A stretch of 64,000 nt of DNA from Nematopogon swammerdamellus (GCA_946902875.1 OX336354.1:10761247-10825246); one strand, 5' to 3'. Counted from the stretch's first letter, positions 22,025 to 34,784 are shown. A program made the numbers and translations. The notes: a model not told the origin generated them from the letters alone.

Positions 22025-22510
22025 ATAAAATTATTATAAAATAAATGGAGTTTCCACCACCGGCGGCGGGGCGAGCCCAAGCTACCGATGGTCGGGTCCC
22101 AAAGAGAGGAACCTCCGGGCGATATTATTAATAATATTATGTTCTTTATTTCACATTTTCAAAATTTTCTATTAATTTTACATATATTATACAAGTATTA
22201 AAAATACAAAGTAATAAAAATACACAAAATTAATAAAAAAATTACAAACGGTAATACCGCCGGCGGCGGGAGACAAGCCTCCAAGCACGCCGGCGGGTGC
22301 AGGCCGTGGCTACGGAGTTCTCCGAGACGACGCGAGGCAAGCTACGAGCGATAGGTGGTGGTACTAGACACGTAGGCCACCACCACCCCCATCTCGGAGA
22401 GCTCCGTATCCACCGGACTGCACGGCGACGTCGTCGCGCAGCTCTTTGAAGTCTTAATCTTCGCGCGCGCGTCGCCTCATGGTCGCACGCACCACCGGTA
22501 GCGGGGGCAC
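22025..22510 (-). pseudogene. LINE 3'-end fragments, GC-rich
   Basis: On the minus strand 22045-22124 reads ARRFLSLGPD, which matches the end of the LINE ORF2 at 38140-38450 (VRRFLSLGPD). Next to it, 22140-22510 is a second GC-rich piece ending in an AT-rich tail with AATAAAG, as retroposon 3' ends do; no confident frame could be assigned. The long arginine-rich frame here is a composition effect. Confidence 0.4.
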
Positions 22511-23589
22511 TAATAATTATTATTATATTATTGACCACTCCATGCAGACAGAAGTGAGATAGTTTCTTTACCTCGTTCTTTACTCGGGTTACAAAATTAT
22601 TTAAAATGACCAAGCATTCGGTGACATCATCGCCAGAATACCTGTAGGTATATTCCACTATGCTAATGTAATTATAATTAATACTCAACAAATTATATAA
22701 AATCATTAAAAAAATTGTTTTTTAACAAAAATGTTAATAAAACGTGTTATGTTCGTGTCCACCAAAAACCAAAGTTAACTAGTAATTTGACGGCCAATTT
22801 TAATGCATTGACTTGACATTGACATTTGACTACCAAATTACATCCAAGCTCTAATACCACTCTATACACTGATACAACATTGATGAGACTAACCATCTAT
22901 AACGCTGCTGCGATTACAAAATAATCTGTTTGGATAAAAATATCTAATTCCACCATGTCAAGGTTTTCGTTGACGTGGGGTCATTATGGTTTTTGTACGG
23001 GCGATGGCTCGCGGTGGGTTGAGTTAGGGATCTAACAGTAGAAATTGCATTGCCATCGCATACTAAAGTTTTACTTACGTAAATATTTATAGCATAAACA
23101 ATGTACCTACGTAAGTACATTGTTCGCCTATATGTATTTCGAGAATCACTCAATTTTCTTGCGGTTTCCCCAATGCATTTTATCTCCTGAATTATATGCT
23201 TTTAACGTCAAAATATATTTAACGCGAGCTACTTGATTAATTAGATTATTTATTTATTGATTTATTTACTTTATTTCAAATAATAATCCTGTGCGCAAAA
23301 TTATCTTCATGATTAGCCATCTCTTGATTTGCTCTATATTTGCTACAAATTGAATTCTCATAACTGGTAGGTAGGTTAGGTTCATACGAAATTTGTCCCA
23401 CAATTAAATTACATGACTTTGCTGAATTAGCCGCGTTGATTCCATGTAAACTTGGGGACCTATCGTCAGTATTCGAAGTATTCCGTCTTGATTGATCATC
23501 AAATTGTAAATTGCATCGCGTGTCTTTTCGATCCTCAGTCGTTGGTTGTAGCGATAAAACTATGTTCAAAGAGATCTATATATAATCGG

Positions 23590-23875
23590 TTTGGAGGCTG
23601 ACCGTGGTTCGAATCCACGTAATACTGTAGGTCCATTCCCTTCTTACCTTACTAGGTAGGTGGTAGGGTTTAACCCGCCCGGGTTGATACCACTGCACTG
23701 AATGAAAGGTCGGTTGAAACGGCTATGTAAATAGTTCGTGTTTTCCGTCCAGTTCTGTGTATAGACGGCACGACCGAAGGGAAGCACTGACATGGCACCT
23801 AGTTCACCAAGGTGTTATGGGCTGCATCGCGTATGTAGTGGGTGACGTGGTCAATCGTGTCTGTTTCCATTAAAA
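23590..23875 (+). mobile_element. SINE family B copy
   Basis: Starts at GGAGGCTGACCGTGGTTCGA (B-box side of the head), full body, and ends TGTCTGTTTCCATTAAAAA. The tRNA/5S-like part upstream is absent. The stretch 22510-23590 shows no gene. Confidence 0.85.
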
Positions 23876-24057
23876 ATTTCAAAAAATATATTACAGTGGG
23901 CATTGGGAACATTTTCATACAAAAACTTTGATCTCGAACGTCATTAACGCCATCTACAACCTCACATACGGGCGTATCAAACTCATGTCACACTAGTATC
24001 AGGCCTCACGCACTCTATGTACTTGCGCGCACTAACTAGAACTACCTACCTCCCGAC

Positions 24058-24112
24058 GGGCCGCCGCCGCGCGCCGGCGGCGGCGGCCGCCGGCGCGCGG
24101 CCGCCGGCAGTG
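24058..24112. repeat. Extreme GC palindromic block
   Basis: A stretch of G and C only, built from CGCCGCCG and GGCGGCGG runs that pair with each other (GCCGCCGCGCGCCGGCGGCG then GGCCGCCGGCGCGCGGCCGC). It sits in ordinary AT-rich DNA. It could be a CpG island core or a strong hairpin. No frame or promoter can be supported. From 24113 to 25261 I see no gene. Confidence 0.5.
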
Positions 24113-25261
24113 GAATTTCAGTGGAAATTCGTCAACCGCGCGAAGTATACATAGACGCTCGCCCACGCAACTGCGCGCAGCTGCAAAGAAATAACCACTT
24201 TACACTCGATCGTTAAGGTACATTTTCGCACGCAGCGATTGGCAACGTGAATGAAGATAGGAACATTTTCTACGGATTGATTTATCTGTTACGAAGTAAC
24301 TATTAAATTACCTAGGTAACAATTACATAGTAGGATCACAATTTTGTTCCTGTTGTCCGGTCTAGTGTGTAGTTTGAATGTCTTTGTCTATGGTAATCCT
24401 AAGCGACTCGAAGTTAAATTTAAATCGTTGCGCGCAGACGATAAAACGTTGTTATTTCTATTATTTAAGCTTCGTGAGACTAACAATGCTTACCTTGCTA
24501 TGGAGTCCTCGGCTGGCGTCGCGGCAGTCGGGTAATTAACATAATGGCATGTTTGCTTGTTGCCTGACTGACACAAGTAAACGAAACATCCATAGCTTGA
24601 CGATTCGTTTTGTCGTGCAAAATACACAGCTAAACATTCTAAAGGAATGAGGGGTATCATAATTGGCATCCTCAAAATGAGGGCTTCCCAACCGCATGCC
24701 ATAATAATATCATCAATCATCAAATATATATCTACATACATACAGCGATATGCTAAATATATAAGTCAATGTACATAAATAATATCCTATAATAGGACGA
24801 ACTATATTTATCTCTATCTCGATCTCTTGTAGATTTTATATAATCTAAGGTTAATTAAGTAGGTAATAATTAATCTAAACTTTAATTAATGTACAACATA
24901 TAATAAAATTGGGAAATTGGCGCGTCTGTCTGTACCTACATTTAAGTAATAGAATGCATTGAGATAATTTTTGAAATTTATGTCTGTGTGTTTGTCTTTT
25001 TGTATGTTCGTTTGTGCACGCATCACGTAAAAACTAATGAATCAATTCGAACGGAGCTTTCACTAAAATAGTTATATGTAAAGCTTATAGTCTTTTTGGC
25101 AAACGCGTAGTTTGGGACTGGCGTTTTTGACATAGCAGTGTTCTGACAACCGCGCGTCCGACCGCAGTCAGGCAGGCACTCGCCCAAAAACCATAATACG
25201 AGTATTAACATTATATGGTAGACTAAAATTGTTCATATCGTAACATCGTAACACCAAATCC

Positions 25262-25524
25262 TAGAGAGCGTTTCAATTAAATCTTCCCTTCGCCGTTATG
25301 TTGGATCCACTGTTAGTGTCACTGTCAATGCTTAAATTTGTGTTGCCAGATTGTGAAGATTATATTACCTAATAATGAATTCGGTATTTACCGAATAATA
25401 AATACGGTACATACGGATAATTACGGGTAAATCTGTACACATAGCAACCCTCAAAGCTGTTTTGACAGATAGACAGTGGAGCCAACATAACGGCGAAGGG
25501 AAGATTTAGTTGAAACGCTCTCTA
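25262..25524. mobile_element. MITE with TA target site
   Basis: TAGAGAGCGTTTCAATTAAA at the left, the complement TTTAGTTGAAACGCTCTCTA at the right (one mismatch), arms about 50 bp including CTTCCCTTCGCCGTTATGTT. TA at both ends fits a Tc1/mariner-type MITE. Confidence 0.85.
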
Positions 25525-26288
25525 TCAATATAATACCTAGAACGGCCTGGAATCCAAGGCACATTCATAATGACAGCTGTCACTTACAAATAACATTTTC
25601 GAAAAACAAATGAAATGTGTCTAGTTTCGTTTCGACGACCGATTCGATTAGAATATGAAATAGGCGCGTTGGCCGTTCTAAAAAATTAGGTATTACGTCA
25701 CTCATTCCTAGCCTAGACTAGAATGCCGCATAACTGATTCGATGCATGACTGCACTCAATGTCCACTCGCCGCGCAATCTGTTAATGTTTGCCTTGTTAT
25801 AATTATCTGCAATAATATTTCACTTCATAGATAGTATTAGATTTATCTTCCAGCGCAGCGGTGGCATGGCGCATGTGAAGGCTGATAGATAACGGTGCGC
25901 TTCTGTGACAACAAGAAAGCCTCGTAACGTATTGTAGGCACAGAAGCAAAGTCCCGAATAATTAGCAACTCGCTAGATATGAATCCATGTTCATGTGTAG
26001 TTCGCTATTAACGTGAAAAATACTGTTTAAAAATATGCATATGTGTACCTACAAGCTGTTTACGGTTTTACATTGAATAATTATTTTTTTGAGAAACCTC
26101 CTAATCCTCTGAATACAGAAGAAAATATTGTATGTCTGTAACATGTGGACCAATTGATTCATTTTGTTTATTTAAAGGAGAATGCCTTTTTCGAAACCGT
26201 TAAAAAAGTAAAAGTAGAAGGGTAGGTAGTTGAAGGCGATGAACACAACAATCAAGAGAATGACATAATACAAATTCTTTTTTCAAGA

Positions 26289-26345
26289 AAATATCATCAT
26301 CATCACCATCATCAGCCAGTATCGGTCCACTGCTGGACATAGGCC
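26289..26345 (-). mobile_element. LINE 3' terminus
   Basis: ATCATCATCACCATCATCAG then TATCGGTCCACTGCTGGACA is the complement of the ORF2 end and GAT tail seen at 11757-11855. Only about 57 bp remain. Confidence 0.6.
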
Positions 26346-26632
26346 TCTCCCAAATACAAAATATAAAAAAGTAATACAAATAACGAAATAATTAAAACCT
26401 ACCTAAGAAATATTAAAATAACTAACAGAAGGGGCTTTTTCACAAGTTCCCGGAACACTTCCATTACCCCATTTATTATAATTTTTCCATTTAGGTAGGT
26501 ATTTAAAAAAAAGAAACCATTTTTTTTTTTTCATTTTGACTACGCTGTACTTTTCTCTAAATTAAGTATTGGACAAACGTTTTGCGTATTTTGTCGTCAG
26601 TTTTATCAAAATCGGTTCAGTAGATCCGGAGG

Positions 26633-26965
26633 TACCGTAAACGGTGGCTACTTTCTACAGGTTTTGGAAGTTTTTTGTGTCTAAAAACTTGGGACATCAT
26701 CGATAGTTGGGAAATTTTCTTGGCTTGCTACAGACATGTGTGTTCCTGGTTTGGGAACGACTTTCTTTCCTCTTCTGTGTCGAATCCTTCCAGAGTTGTA
26801 ACCTCTAGTCTCTTTTAAAAACTCCAGTAGACTGTTATCGAGGACACGTCCAGTTACTTCTGAGCCATCTGATAGAAGTGTTTTCGTTGTTTTGGCGCGC
26901 TGACAAAGTAGCCCCCAGAACTGTCCAAGAAACCCGTAATGTCAATTTAGCCCCGTTTTACGGTA
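26633..26965 (-). mobile_element. Deleted DNA transposon with TACCGTAAA ends
   Basis: TACCGTAAA at the left and TTTACGGTA at the right, with TA at each border, suggest a Tc1/mariner/pogo-type element. An open minus-strand frame from about 26905 to the stop at 26691 reads, in part, LLSDGSEVTGRVLDNSLLEF and ends in a basic patch RIRHRRGKK and IDDVPSF. This looks like the C-terminal tail of a transposase, but I cannot name the family. The catalytic part is missing. Confidence 0.55.
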
Positions 26966-27408
26966 CCTATCTCTAACAATATTCCCCAGTAAGAACTTGA
27001 GTATACCACCAGGTGGCTAGATTCACTTAGCGTTCCTTAATTTTATTTCCTCGAACACCTATTTTGATTTCTGCGGTCATGTCATTCTAATACAACCTGA
27101 TAATAAAACAAGTGAACTTTAGAAATGACATGAGCGCGCCTTTTCCGGAAATATGACAAATGGCTAATGGCTGTGCAATATCAAAGCACCTGTATGCATG
27201 ACAATGTTGCGATGAATCACATTATATATAATCGCAGTTAATGATACAAAGTAAGTATATAAAATATGTACCTCCGATGATGTCGCACAATGAGAACACT
27301 CCAATATGCTTCACACATGCTTGTCATAAATTGTATTATAAAATATATTATTATCTACAATGTAAAATACAATGAATCGTGAAAAATCATTAGTAGGTCT
27401 TAAAATCT

Positions 27409-27645
27409 TTTTTTTTAGGGCTCCGTATCCGTCCTACGGGACAAGGGAATCTGTTTTTTAGGGTTCCGTATCCGTCCTACGGGACCCTATTACTACGCCT
27501 ACGTCGCGTCGTCTGTCTGTCTGTCTGTCCGTCGGTCCGTCCGAGTGCTGTATATTTTGAATCGCAATAGGTAGCCGGTTGAAATTTTCACAGTAGATGT
27601 ATTTATTATGGCGGATGTGCCAACATACAGGTAATAAAAAAGCTA
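27409..27645 (-). mobile_element. Family G repeat, with a duplicated end
   Basis: The TTAGGGnTCCGTATCCGTCC motif appears twice (27416 and 27459), followed by a GTCT microsatellite and the family body. The duplicated end suggests two truncated copies or a local tandem duplication. Confidence 0.6.
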
Positions 27646-27744
27646 AACTACCGCGACGAACCAATCGTAGGTATATGTAGGTATCGTGATATATCTATCG
27701 CATGCATGCGCGCGCCTTGTTTAGAGTTACACTACACATATATG

Positions 27745-28003
27745 GAGGTTACACGCTAGGTTTTCCATCAGTTCAGTCCGTGACCTTGGTCACGACCAGA
27801 TTGACGCCAGACTGACGCCAGACGTAAAATGCATTCACACTATCAGTCTGCCATCAGTCTAGTATCAAAATATTTTAAAATCCATCAGTCTGGTCCATCA
27901 GTCCAAACCATCCATCCATCAAAGTAGATTAAACGGTCAGTCTGGACCATGGTTTAACCAGACTGATGGACTGAACTGATGCCAAACCTAGCGTGTAACC
28001 TCC
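27745..28003. mobile_element. MITE, first of a tandem pair
   Basis: TIRs GGAGGTTACACGCTAGGTTT and CCTAGCGTGTAACCTCC. The interior is rich in CAGTCTG/CAGACTG motifs in both directions, so the element can fold along much of its length. 259 bp, no frame. Confidence 0.9.
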
Positions 28004-28012
28004 GTCATATAC

Positions 28013-28272
28013 GGAGGTTACACGCTAGGTTTTCCATCAGTTCAGTCCGTGACCTTGGTCACGACCAGATTGACGCCAGACTGACGCCAGACGTAAAATG
28101 CATTCGCACTATCAGTCTGCCATCAGTCTAGTATCAAAATATTTTAAAATCCATCAGTCTGGTCCATCAGTCCAAATCATCCTTCCATCAAAGTAGATTA
28201 AACGGTCAGTCTGGACCATGGTTTAACCAGACTGATGGACTGAACTGATGCCTAACCTAGCGTGTAACCTCC
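28013..28272. mobile_element. MITE, second of a tandem pair
   Basis: Same element as 27745-28003, same orientation, only a handful of differences and 9 bp between the two (GTCATATAC). Confidence 0.9.
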
Positions 28273-28834
28273 GTCTTACACCGGAGAGCTTATCAAGTTA
28301 TCAGCGATTATCGCAGAAACAGCGGTAGCCGCAGCTCTGTCTCACTAGACGCAATGAGAAGGCCGTTGGAGCGTGTGAGAAGGGTCATAAAAAATTGCTA
28401 GTAGCGATAAATAGCCTCGCTGATCTAGTCGTCTGTACCATGCAGTGGCCATGAAAACAAGTTTGATTTAATGCGGAATTTTTTTATTTTTTCTTTAAAT
28501 ATTCTAGACTAACCGAAGATATATGATTTTCCTGTTAGAATCAAATTAGGCATGCTATTAAGTTAAAGAGTATCAGCCGGTTGATATGTACGTATATCAT
28601 ATTTACATCCGCATAATAAACGTCTTCTATTACGAGGATTGTTTATTAAAGATTTATATTATGAATGGTTGAATTTGCACTAATTGGAACAATAGGCAAA
28701 CTAATGTCTAGTCCACCAGTAACATGTAAATCGAAAAATGTTTAAAGTATATACTTAGAATTTTATAAAAAAAAGATGGTGATCGATTGTTTAAGTCAAA
28801 ATGAACAAGGATCTGGCATACACATTTTACTAGT

Positions 28835-28918
28835 GCACCCGGTGTTATGGGCTGACATCACGGATGTTGTACATAGGTGATGAAGCCAACCGTATCAATT
28901 TCCATAGAAAAAAAAAAA
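28835..28918 (+). mobile_element. SINE family B, 3' tail only
   Basis: From ACCCGGTGTTATGGGCTGAC to the A run at 28907-28918. Strongly 5'-truncated. 28919-29796 holds no gene. Confidence 0.8.
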
Positions 28919-29796
28919 ATGCCCCTATGTAGATGTTTTAATTGCAAAAATTATGTGGTACATTTTTTAGATTACGAAAAACGTTAGTCAGAAAATGTCT
29001 TAAATATTATCTCCAAAATCACTCCTTTAATCTGGGTCCTACCTACCTAAGTGAGGGAAGATGAGTACCTACTATGTGGCTGATATTAACAAATCATTGT
29101 TAAAGCCCTAAAAACATATCTCCAAAATCACTCCTTTTCATTAAATACAACCAAGAAGTTATATTTTTTTTAGTATTAATTTATATTAGTTTGGTTTTAT
29201 GTATTTTATTCATATTGTAAATTCTAAATATACAAAAAATAGTTAAACAAAAATACTAAATGTAGTTATACTACTTATTACTGAGCACGAGGCGAAAATG
29301 TCCTTCTCATTCTGAATTTAATGTTTTATTATATCAGAAATAAAATCAATGCACATTTAAAACTATCTTAAAATAAATAAAGAAATAACTTCATGTTTTA
29401 TTCTTAGTTCTTCCGCATATTGAACAAACATTAAACTTGTGTCATTTCATTCGTCACAATAGTTTACACTTTAACCTATATCGTTTAACCCCACTATCGT
29501 AAGTTATCTTAGCACAGCAGTAGTGCCAAATCGCAAATACTTACTGTAGCCAGCAATACCGATTGATGCCATCGTCCATTCACACGTCGAGATAATATCT
29601 ATTGAGAACAACTGAATTATCAGGCGTTAAGTAGGTGGCATCCGGCTTTCGAGGAGACGTTCTTATCTCAAGATGTACAGGAAATGTTTTATTCTTTGCT
29701 TCTTCCGCATCCTTTACACTCTGTGATAATATGTGCTCACGCGTGTTTTTGTTGTGTACAGCATTAGGTAGGTATGAATGTGTATATTTAGGTACA

Positions 29797-29908
29797 GTAC
29801 CCGGCAGCAAATAATGTCTGTCGGGCTTTAGAAATAGACAATCCGCTTGTAGAGCGTCGTCCCTGTCGCAGAGGGGCGTGCGAGTTCGCGCGCTCTACAA
29901 CCAGATGG
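29797..29908. mobile_element. Fold-back MITE (family H), truncated
   Basis: Starts GTACCCGGCAGCAAATAATG, with the GTAGAGCGTCGTCCCTGTCG core. The right terminus is missing. Complete relatives lie at 44356, 57979 and 63535. Confidence 0.75.
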
Positions 29909-30017
29909 TTGTTTTAGTTACAAATAAAGTAAGTACCTACTTGTAAAGTATGTACATGGGGAGCGTGTGAGAGTGTAATAGTGTGCGGTAGTGTTTGAGA
30001 GGAATTTATGAATATTA

Positions 30018-33000
30018 CTAGCTGAGCCCGCGGCTCCGCTCGCGTGAAATTCGTATTTCAAAGAAGACAGTAAGTAACTATGGGCGAGGCCGAAGGCCGA
30101 GCTGCGTTCAGGAAGTCGATAAACCATATCTAAGAAAGTAAGTACGAGTAAGGGCGAGGCCGAAGGCAAGCTGCGTTAAAGTAAACGATAAACCTTGTCA
30201 AATAAAGTAAGTAACTAACGGCGAGGCTTCAGGCTGAACTGTATTCTAGAAAGAAAATAAACCTTCTCGAAGAAAGTAAGTAACTGAGGGCGAGGCCGAA
30301 GGCCGAGCTGCGTTCAGGAAGACTATAAACCTTATCGAAGAAAGTAAGTAACTAAGGGCGAGGCCGAAGGCCGAGCTGCGTTCAGAAAGACCATGAACCT
30401 TCACGAAGACAGTAAGTAACTGAGGGCGAGGCCGAAGGTCGAGCTTCGTTCAGGAAGACTATAAACCTTATCGAAGAAAGTAAGTAACTAAGGGCGAGGC
30501 CGAAGGCCGAGCTGCGTTCAGAAAGACCATGAACCTTCACGAAGACAGTAAGTAACTGAGGGCGAGGCCAAAGGCCGAGCTGCGTTCAGAAATACCATGA
30601 ACCTTCACGAAGACAGTAAGTAACTGAGGGCGAGGCCGAAGGCCGAGCTGCGTTCAGGAAGACTATAAACCTTATCGAAGAAAGTAAGTAACTAAGGGCG
30701 AGGCCGAAGGCCGAGCTGCGTTCAGAAAGACAATGAACCTTCACGAAGACAGTAAGTAACTGAGGGCGAGGCCAAAGGCCGAGCTGCGTTCAGGAAGGCG
30801 ATAAACCTTATCTAAGAAAGTATGTAACTAAGGGCGAGGCCGAAGGCCGAGCTGCGTTCAGAAAAACTATAAACCTTCTCGAAGAAAGTAAGTAACTGAA
30901 AGCGAGGCCGAAGGCAGAGCTACGTTCAGGAATACCATAAACCTTCTCAAAGAAAGTAAGTAACTAAGGGCAAGACCGAAGGCCGAGCTGCGTTCAGGAA
31001 GACTATAAACTTTCTCAAAGAAAGTAAGTAATTAAGGGCGAGGCCGAAGGCCGAGCTGCGTTCAGGAAGACTATAAACCTTATCGAAGAAAGTATGTAAC
31101 TAAGGGCGAGGCCGAAGGCCGAGTTGCATTCAGAATGACTATAAACCTCGAACAAAGTAAGTAACTGAAAGCGAGGCCGAAGGCCGAGCTACGTGCGTTC
31201 AGGAAGTCGATAAACCATATCTAAGAAAGTAAGTACGAGTAAGGGCGAGGCCGAAGGCAAGCTGCGTTAAAGTAAACGATAAACCTTGTCAAATAAAGTA
31301 AGTAACTAACGGCGAGGCTTCAGGCTGAACTGTATTCTAGAAAGAAAATAAACCTTCTCGAAGAAAGTAAGTAACTGAGGGCGAGGCCGAAGGCCGAGCT
31401 GCGTTCAGGAAGACTATAAACCTTATCGAAGAAAGTAAGTAACTAAGGGCGAGGCCGAAGGCCGAGCTGCGTTCAGAAAGACCATGAACCTTCACGAAGA
31501 CAGTAAGTAACTGAGGGCGAGGCCAAAGGCCGAGCTGCGTTCAGAAATACCATGAACCTTCACGAAGACAGTAAGTAACTGAGGGCGAGGCCAAAGGCCG
31601 AGCTGCGTTCAGGAAGACTATAAACCTTATCGAAGAAAGTAAGTAACTAAGGGCGAGGCCGAAGGCCGAGCTGCGTTCAGAAAGACAATGAACCTTCACG
31701 AAGACAGTAAGTAACTGAGGGCGAGGCCAAAGGCCGAGCTGCGTTCAGGAAGGCGATAAACCTTATCTAAGAAAGTATGTAACTAAGGGCGAGGCCGAAG
31801 GCCGAGCTGCGTTCAGAAAAACTATAAACCTTCTCGAAGAAAGTAAGTAACTGAAAGCGAGGCCGAAGGCAGAGCTACGTTCAGGAATACCATAAACCTT
31901 CTCAAAGAAAGTAAGTAACTAAGGGCAAGACCGAAGGCCGAGCTGCGTTCAGGAAGACTATAAACTTTCTCAAAGAAAGTAAGTAATTAAAGGCGAGGCC
32001 GAAGGCCGAGCTGCGTTCAGGAAGACTATAAACCTTATCGAAGAAAGTATGTAACTAAGGGCGAGGCCGAAGGCCGAGTTGCATTCAGAATGACTATAAA
32101 CCTCGAACAAAGTAAGTAACTGAAAGCGAGGCCGAAGGCCGAGCTACGTTCAGGAAGACCATAAACCTTCTCAAAGAAAGTAAGTAACAAAGGGCGAGGC
32201 CGAAGGTCGAGCTGCGTTCAGGAAGACGATAAACCTTATCTAAGAAAGTAAGTAATTAAGGGCGAGGCCGAAGGCCGAGCTACGTTCAGGAAGACCATAA
32301 ACTTTCTCGAAGAAAGTAAGTAACTGAGGGCGAGGCCGAAGGCCTAGCTGCGTTCAGGAAGACTATAAACCTTCTCGAAGAAAGTAAGTAATTAAGGGCG
32401 AGGCCGAAGGCCGAGCTGCGTTCAGGAAGGCGATAAATCTTATCTAAGAAAGTATGTAACTAAGGGCGAGGCCGAAGGCCGAGCTGCGTTCAGAAAAACT
32501 ATACACCTTCTCGAAGAAAGTAAGTAACTGAAAGCGAGGCCGAAGGCCGAGCTACGTTCAGGAATACCATAAACCTTCTCAAAGAAAGTAAGTAACTAAG
32601 GGCAAGGCCGAAGGCCGAGCTGCGTTCAGAAAGACTATAAACTTTCTCAAAGAAAGTAAGTAATTAAGGGCGAGGCCGAAGGCCGAGCTGCGTTCAGGAA
32701 GGCGATAAACCTTATCTAAGAAAGTATGTAACTAAGGGCGAGGCCGAAGGCCGAGCTGCGTTCAGAAAAACTATAAACCTTCTCGAAGAAAGTAAGTAAC
32801 TGAAAGCGAGGCCGAAGGCCGAGCTACGTTCAGGAATACCATAAACCTTCTCAAAGAAAGTAAGTAACTAAGGGCAAGGCCGAAGGCCGAGCTGCGTTCA
32901 GAAAGACTATAAACTTTCTCAAAGAAAGTAAGTCATTAAGGGCGAGGCCGAAGGCCGAGCTGCATTCAGAAAGACTATAAACCTTCTCGAAGAAAGTAAG

Positions 33001-33745
33001 TAACTGAAAGCGAGGCCGAAGGCCGAGCTACGTTCAGGAATACCATAAACCTTCTCAAAGAAAGTAAGTAACAAAGGGCGAGGCCGAAGGCCGAGCTGCG
33101 GTCAGGAAGACGATAAACCTTATCTAAGAAAGTAAGTAATTAAGGGCGAGGCCGAAGGCCGAGCTACGTTCAGGAAGACCATAAACCTTCTCGAAGAAAG
33201 TAAGTAACTGAGGGCGAGGCCGAAGGCCGTGCTGCGTTCAGGAAGACTATAAACCTTCTCGAATAAAGTAAGTAACTGAGGGCGAGGCCGAAGGCCGAGC
33301 GGCGTTCAGGAAGACTATAAACGTTCTCGAGGAAAGTAAGTAATTAAGGGCGAGACCGAAGGCCGAGCTGCATTCAGAAAGACCATGAACCTTCTCGAAG
33401 ACAGTAAGTAACTGAGGGCGAGGCCGAAGGCCGAGCTGCGTTCAGGAAGGCGATAAACCTTATCTAAGAATGTAAGTAATTAAGGGCGAGGCCGAAGGCC
33501 GAGCTACGTTCAGGAAGACCATAAGACCATAATATTACATAAAAAAAAAACAAAAACTTTCATACAAAGTCGTCGTCCCCATTTCCCCCCTTAAAGTTGT
33601 AATTTCCAAAAAATCCTTAACGGATTCTTACGTTATGAAATAAACCTATGTTCCAAATTTCAGCTTTCTAGACTTAGTAGTTTCGGCTGTGCGTTAATAG
33701 ATCAGTCAGTCAGGACAAACAATTTTATAAGTATAGATATCTACT
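30018..33745 (+). repeat. 68-bp satellite array inside a retroposon
   Basis: About 50 tandem units (30069-33524) of GTAAGTAACTGAGGGCGAGG then CCGAAGGCCGAGCTGCGTTC then a variable AGGAAGACTATAAACC block. The array begins just after CTAGCTGAGCCCGCGGCTCC (30018) and ends near a retroposon-type tail with TAATAGATCAGTCAGTCAGG (33695-33716). The segment from 30111 is repeated from 31202, offset 1091 bp, with two units missing in the second copy. The same unit occurs in short arrays at 38551 and 39455. Confidence 0.95.
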
Positions 33746-34109
33746 CTTATTCTACTCGTATCTTCTACCAAAAGCATCTATCTACACTACTCCAACGCAA
33801 CGCAACAGAACTGCTAACGCCATATATTACGACCATTCGACACTAAATTCCGTTTTCTTTGATACTGCTCAACCCTAAGGCTATTTAACTTTATGGTATA
33901 TAGCCTACTATAGTGAGCCTGAAGAACTACTCTTTACATTGGTGTAAACCGCATAAAAATCTGTTAAGTGGTTCCGAGTTTACCTCAAACATACATACAT
34001 ACATGCAAACAGACGTTTCCTTTTATAAGAAGTAGAGATAGAGAAAAGAAGATAGAGATTAAATTATCCTCCCTTCCCCTCTCCCCGCGGACTCCTCCCC
34101 CGTACCTAA

Positions 34110-34699
34110 ACCCCACTCTTCAACACCACCCCCAGTATGGATAAAATTATTTAAAATCCTAAAACCTAATTTTGAAATCACCCCTATTTTAATTTAAGGG
34201 TTGATTTAGCAAAAACGCTGAAACACGTAATTCTTTATTTTATACCAAAAGCCTAAATATGAATTTTCATATCCCTAACTTGAGAAATGATGGGTTCCCC
34301 ATACATTCTTACATCCCCTATTTCACCGCGTTAAGGGTTGTTTTTTTGAGACAAAAGGTAGCCTATGATCTTCCTCAGGATGCAATTCAGCTCCGTACAA
34401 AATTTCATAAAATCCTAAAATCTAATTTTGAAATCAACCCCTATTTTAATTTAAGGGTTGATTTAGCAAAAACGCTGAAACACGTATTTCTTTATTTCAT
34501 ACCAAAAGCCCAAATATAAATTGTCATATCCCTAACTTAAGAAATGCTGAGTTCCCCATACAAACTTTCATCCCCTATTTCACCCCCTTAAGGGTTGTTT
34601 TTTGAGACAAAAAGTAGCCTATGTCCGTCCTCGGGATGCAATTCATCTCCGTGCAATATTTTATCGAAATCTGTTCAGCGGTTTAGGCGTGAAAAGGTA

Positions 34700-34735
<36 letters not shown>

Positions 34736-34775
34736 CAGAGTTACTTTCGAATTTATAATATTAGTATGGAGTATG
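34110..34775 (+). repeat. LINE 3' UTR with internal duplication
   Basis: A block of about 256 bp (AATTTAAGGGTTGATTTAGC, AAAACGCTGAAACACGTA, GAGACAAAAnGTAGCCTATG) occurs twice, at about 34154 and 34410. It is followed by TCTGTTCAGCGGTTTAGGCG and a GACA microsatellite at 34702-34733, a typical LINE end. Confidence 0.75.
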
Positions 34776-34784
34776 GATTATGAA

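Noticed and set aside
22242..22706. 154-codon minus-strand frame rich in arginine
   Set aside because: Mixture of AT-rich flank and GC-rich retroposon end; no coherent protein.
30069..33524. CRISPR-like array
   Set aside because: Units are contiguous without unique spacers, and the DNA is from an animal.
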